From CAZWUW01 sp964636895 (GTDB lineage: Bacteria; Bacillota; Thermincolia; Thermincolales; CAZWUW01): a stretch of 22,904 bases of DNA. Below are positions 20,777 through 22,904 of this stretch, one piece after another (positions within the stretch are counted from its first letter, which is position 1; each line of letters opens with the position of its first letter). The notes beneath the pieces are model-generated. The model was given only the letters and a program-made list of their open reading frames with translations, did no database searches and was not told the DNA's origin. The position numbers were made by a program, and so were the translations under genes. The stretch is taken from positions 1-22,904 of the forward strand of contig CAZWUW010000047.1 in NCBI GenBank assembly GCA_964636895.1, written 5' to 3'.

Positions 20777-22246
20777 ATGGATCAGGAACTGGACCTGAAC
20801 GAATTAATGCTGGTCCGGCGAAAAAAACTGGACGAGCTTAGAAACGCGGGCATTGATCCCTTTGGTCAAAAATTTGAACGCACCCATACCGCACAGGAAG
20901 TATTGGACGGGTTCACTGCATTGAATGAAAAAGAGGTTATCATTGCAGGTCGGTTAATGGCCAAGCGTGGCCATGGTAAGGCCAGTTTTGCGCATGTTCA
21001 GGATGTTTCCGGGCGTATTCAGATATATGCCCGGGTGGATGAGCTAGGCCAGGAAGCATACGACCTGTTTACACATTTGGATATTGGCGATTTTATCGGT
21101 GCAAAGGGAAAGGTTTTTCGCACACAGCGGGGAGAAACTTCCGTCTGGGCTACAGAAATTACCATCCTGGCCAAGTCCTTGCGGCCGCTGCCGGAAAAGT
21201 GGCATGGACTGAAGGATGTTGAATTGCGTTACCGGCAAAGGTATGTTGATTTAATAGTTAATCCGGAAGTAAAAAATGTGTTTATTACCCGCAGTAAGGT
21301 TATCAGTGCTATCCGCAGTTATCTTGACCGCAAGGGATTTCTTGAGGTGGAAACACCCATGATGCAGCCTGTCCCCGGAGGTGCTTCCGCCAGGCCTTTT
21401 ATTACTCATCATAATGCGCTGGATATTGATCTGTACCTGCGTATTGCGCCGGAACTTTATTTGAAACGACTGCTGGTGGGTGGTTTGGAGAAGGTTTATG
21501 AATTGAACAGGAATTTTCGTAATGAAGGGATATCTACCAAACATAATCCGGAGTTCAGTATGCTGGAACTTTACCAGGCCTATGCAGATTACCGGGATAT
21601 GATGACGTTGACTGAGGAAATGATTTCAACTGTAGCCCGGGAAGTCCTTGGCACGACCGAGATTATTTATCAGGGGGAGACTATAAATCTTAATCCGCCC
21701 TGGCGTCGTATGCCCATGCTGTCAGCGGTTAAAGACTGTACCGGCGTAGATTTTACTGTTATTGAAAATGACGAAGATGCCCGGGCGGCGGCAAAAGGTT
21801 TAGGTCTACAGGTAGATACAGGGGCCACCCGCGGCAATATTATTAATGAAGTTTTTGAAAAATTTGTCGAAACCAAACTTATTCAGCCTACCTTTATTAC
21901 TGATTATCCTGTCGAGATTTCGCCGCTGGCCAAGCGTCAAAAAGAAAATCCGGCCTATACATACCGTTTTGAAGCATTTATTTATGCACGGGAAATGGCC
22001 AATGCTTTTTCAGAACTTAATGACCCCATTGATCAAGAGCAAAGGTTTCGCAAACAGGTTGCGCAGCGGGCAGCCGGAGATGATGAAGCTCATATGATGG
22101 ATGAAGACTACATTACAGCGCTGGAATACGGCATGCCACCCGCCGGCGGGCTGGGTATCGGGATTGACCGGCTAATTATGCTATTAACTGATTCCGCTTC
22201 CATTAGGGATGTTTTACTATTTCCGCAAATGAAAAGAAAAGAATAA
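20777..22246 (+). CDS. lysS: Lysyl-tRNA synthetase, class II
   Basis: LysRS (EC 6.1.1.6) charges tRNA-Lys. The 489-residue protein has the N-terminal OB-fold anticodon-binding domain (about 50-150, with KRGHGKASFAHVQD). The class II catalytic core has motif 1 around YLDRKGFLEVETPMM, motif 2 FRNEGISTKHNPEFSMLE and motif 3 GGLGIGIDRLIMLL. The start follows TTGGAGG with a spacing of about 10. It ends the greA-lysS unit, followed by a hairpin terminator and then the probable rRNA promoters, as in Bacillus where lysS precedes rrnJ. Confidence 0.97.
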   Translation: MDQELDLNELMLVRRKKLDELRNAGIDPFGQKFERTHTAQEVLDGFTALNEKEVIIAGRLMAKRGHGKASFAHVQDVSGRIQIYARVDELGQEAYDLFTHLDIGDFIGAKGKVFRTQRGETSVWATEITILAKSLRPLPEKWHGLKDVELRYRQRYVDLIVNPEVKNVFITRSKVISAIRSYLDRKGFLEVETPMMQPVPGGASARPFITHHNALDIDLYLRIAPELYLKRLLVGGLEKVYELNRNFRNEGISTKHNPEFSMLELYQAYADYRDMMTLTEEMISTVAREVLGTTEIIYQGETINLNPPWRRMPMLSAVKDCTGVDFTVIENDEDARAAAKGLGLQVDTGATRGNIINEVFEKFVETKLIQPTFITDYPVEISPLAKRQKENPAYTYRFEAFIYAREMANAFSELNDPIDQEQRFRKQVAQRAAGDDEAHMMDEDYITALEYGMPPAGGLGIGIDRLIMLLTDSASIRDVLLFPQMKRKE

Positions 22247-22286
22247 ACAGGATATGCTGAGGCTGTTAATACTAAAAGGGGCATGG

Positions 22287-22328
22287 TAAGACTGCTGACT
22301 AATTGTAAGTCAACAGTCTTATTATTAT
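22287..22328 (+). terminator. Terminator after lysS
   Basis: TAAGACTG-c-TGACT (22287-22300) pairs with AGTCA-a-CAGTCTTA (22308-22321), giving a 13-bp stem with one internal mismatch. A weak T-rich tail, TTATTAT, follows. Confidence 0.75.
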
Positions 22329-22424
22329 GGCTTTTTATGAAGGGGCGTGGAATGCAAAGAAAAGTTTAACGGGAGATTCAAGGGGAAATGTAATAGGAAG
22401 GTAATAGGAAACGCAACGGGATGC

Positions 22425-22453
22425 TTGACAAGCTTCTTGAACTATGTTACAAT
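22425..22453 (+). promoter_or_regulatory. Tandem promoter P1 (probable rRNA operon)
   Basis: TTGACA (22425-22430), 17 bp and TACAAT (22448-22453). A small hairpin, AAGCGC-gccta-GCGCTT with a T-run (22463-22482), lies right at the start of its transcript. Confidence 0.8.
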
Positions 22454-22504
22454 AAAATTCCTAAGCGCGCCTAGCGCTTTTTAAAAATTACCAGACATTG
22501 TATC

Positions 22505-22533
22505 TTGCAAATCTGATGCGGAGATGTTAAGAT
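22505..22533 (+). promoter_or_regulatory. Tandem promoter P2 (probable rRNA operon)
   Basis: TTGCAA (22505-22510), 17 bp and TAAGAT (22528-22533). The sequence after the -10 (GAGATTCCGGGTTG) is close to that after P3 (GAGTTCCGCGGTTG), so the two look duplicated. Confidence 0.72.
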
Positions 22534-22588
22534 GAGATTCCGGGTTGCGAGAGCGGCCGGTGCCGACCGCAGAAAAGCGGAAGGCAAA

Positions 22589-22622
22589 ACGAGGTTATTT
22601 AGCGGCAAGCATGACAAGAAAG
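22589..22622 (+). repeat. 34-bp leader box, copy 1
   Basis: Core GAGGTTATTTAGCGGCAAGC then ATGACAAG. Differs from copy 2 (22738-22771) at one position only. It is followed by CAGGCGCCGC (22627-22636) and ACCGAG. Confidence 0.88.
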
Positions 22623-22669
22623 CTGCCAGGCGCCGCTAATTAATGACCGAGAAAACCAAAAATTACCGG

Positions 22670-22698
22670 TTGACCTGCAGGGGTCGGCATGGTAAGAT
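22670..22698 (+). promoter_or_regulatory. Tandem promoter P3 (probable rRNA operon)
   Basis: TTGACC (22670-22675), 17 bp and TAAGAT (22693-22698), the same -10 as P2. Confidence 0.78.
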
Positions 22699-22737
22699 AG
22701 AGTTCCGCGGTTGAGAGACGGCGGGATGAAAAACAGA

Positions 22738-22771
22738 ACGAGGTTATTTAGCGGCAAGCATGACAAGGAAG
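22738..22771 (+). repeat. 34-bp leader box, copy 2
   Basis: Same box as at 22589. It is followed by a hairpin, AGCGTAC-tttt-GTACGCT (22791-22808), and later by CAGGCGCCGC (22838-22847), also seen after copy 1. Confidence 0.88.
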
Positions 22772-22857
22772 ATGAGCTGTTGGCACCGGAAGCGTACTTT
22801 TGTACGCTGAGGATGACGACAGGGCAGCTGACGCGGTCAGGCGCCGCCGATAAGCAA

Positions 22858-22891
22858 CCGAGGTCATTAAGAAGCAAGCATGGCAAGGAAG
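22858..22891 (+). repeat. 34-bp leader box, copy 3 (diverged)
   Basis: CCGAGGTCATTAAGAAGCAA then GCATGGCAAGGAAG; the same box with several substitutions, without a promoter directly in front. Confidence 0.78.
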
Positions 22892-22904
22892 CCGGGCGTG
22901 ACGG

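Larger units (their letters stand above)
22454..22904 (+). other. Probable rRNA operon leader, 16S gene beyond the window
   Basis: No credible coding sequence is present between the P1 -10 box and the window end. The stretch holds P2, P3, three copies of a 34-bp box and several hairpins. Strong tandem promoters after lysS, G-rich leader and synteny with Bacillus lysS-rrnJ make a 16S-23S-5S operon the best expectation. No 16S sequence itself is visible, so this is inference. Confidence 0.65.

Noticed and set aside
22599..22886. Minus-strand 95-codon frame at the window end
   Set aside because: It overlaps promoters and repeated leader boxes and shows no protein family character.
22589..22891. 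Three 34-bp repeats as a CRISPR array
   Set aside because: Gaps of 115 and 86 bp are too long and unequal, gaps contain a promoter and shared sequence, and no cas genes are near.

Overview
The window looks like a chromosomal segment of a Gram-positive, probably anaerobic Firmicute of the Clostridia/Peptococcaceae type. This is inferred from AGGAGG-type ribosome binding sites, GTG/TTG starts, consensus sigma-A promoters, and the Firmicute order coaX - dusB - HTH regulator - lysS - (rRNA), which parallels the lysS/rrnJ neighbourhood of Bacillus subtilis. No species can be named from sequence alone.

Layout. (1) 27-5591: a tightly packed plus-strand operon for two vitamins, panB-panC-panD (pantothenate) and nadA-nadB-nadC (de novo NAD). 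Its first gene is abnormal: the N-terminal ~53 residues of a KdpD potassium sensor kinase are joined in frame to PanB lacking its own first ~40 residues. (2) 5699-7448: birA and bioY. Each is preceded by an inverted repeat of the same geometry (10-bp arms, 14-bp gap), so BirA probably represses its own gene as well as biotin uptake. A bidirectional terminator ends this part. (3) 7492-10640, minus strand: an AAA+ MoxR/ChlI-type ATPase and a VWA protein, transcribed as a pair. (4) 10943-13313: a CheX-like phosphatase, coaX (type III pantothenate kinase, next step after the pan genes) and dusB. (5) 13347-15999: an apparent operon of an HTH regulator with a novel C-terminal domain, a conserved protein of unknown function, and a homologue of cyanobacterial acyl-ACP reductase that keeps the catalytic cysteine.

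(6) 16216-20075 is an accessory, rearranged island between that operon and greA. It holds a secreted LamG protein fused to a LuxR-type C-terminus, a mazEF toxin-antitoxin pair, an insertion sequence with 12-bp terminal repeats and a TAGC target duplication, and a second LuxR fragment. The two LuxR fragments share a 135-bp near-identical direct repeat and lie in circularly permuted order. (7) 20087-22321: greA and lysS, preceded by a perfect-consensus promoter. (8) 22425-22904: three tandem strong promoters and a thrice-repeated 34-bp box, most likely the promoter/leader region of an rRNA operon whose 16S gene lies beyond the window.

The most notable points are the KdpD-PanB chimera (real deletion fusion or assembly error), the acyl-ACP-reductase-like operon, the permuted LuxR/mazEF/IS island, the paired BirA operators and the repeated rRNA-leader boxes. 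No convincing entirely new defence or mobile system was found.
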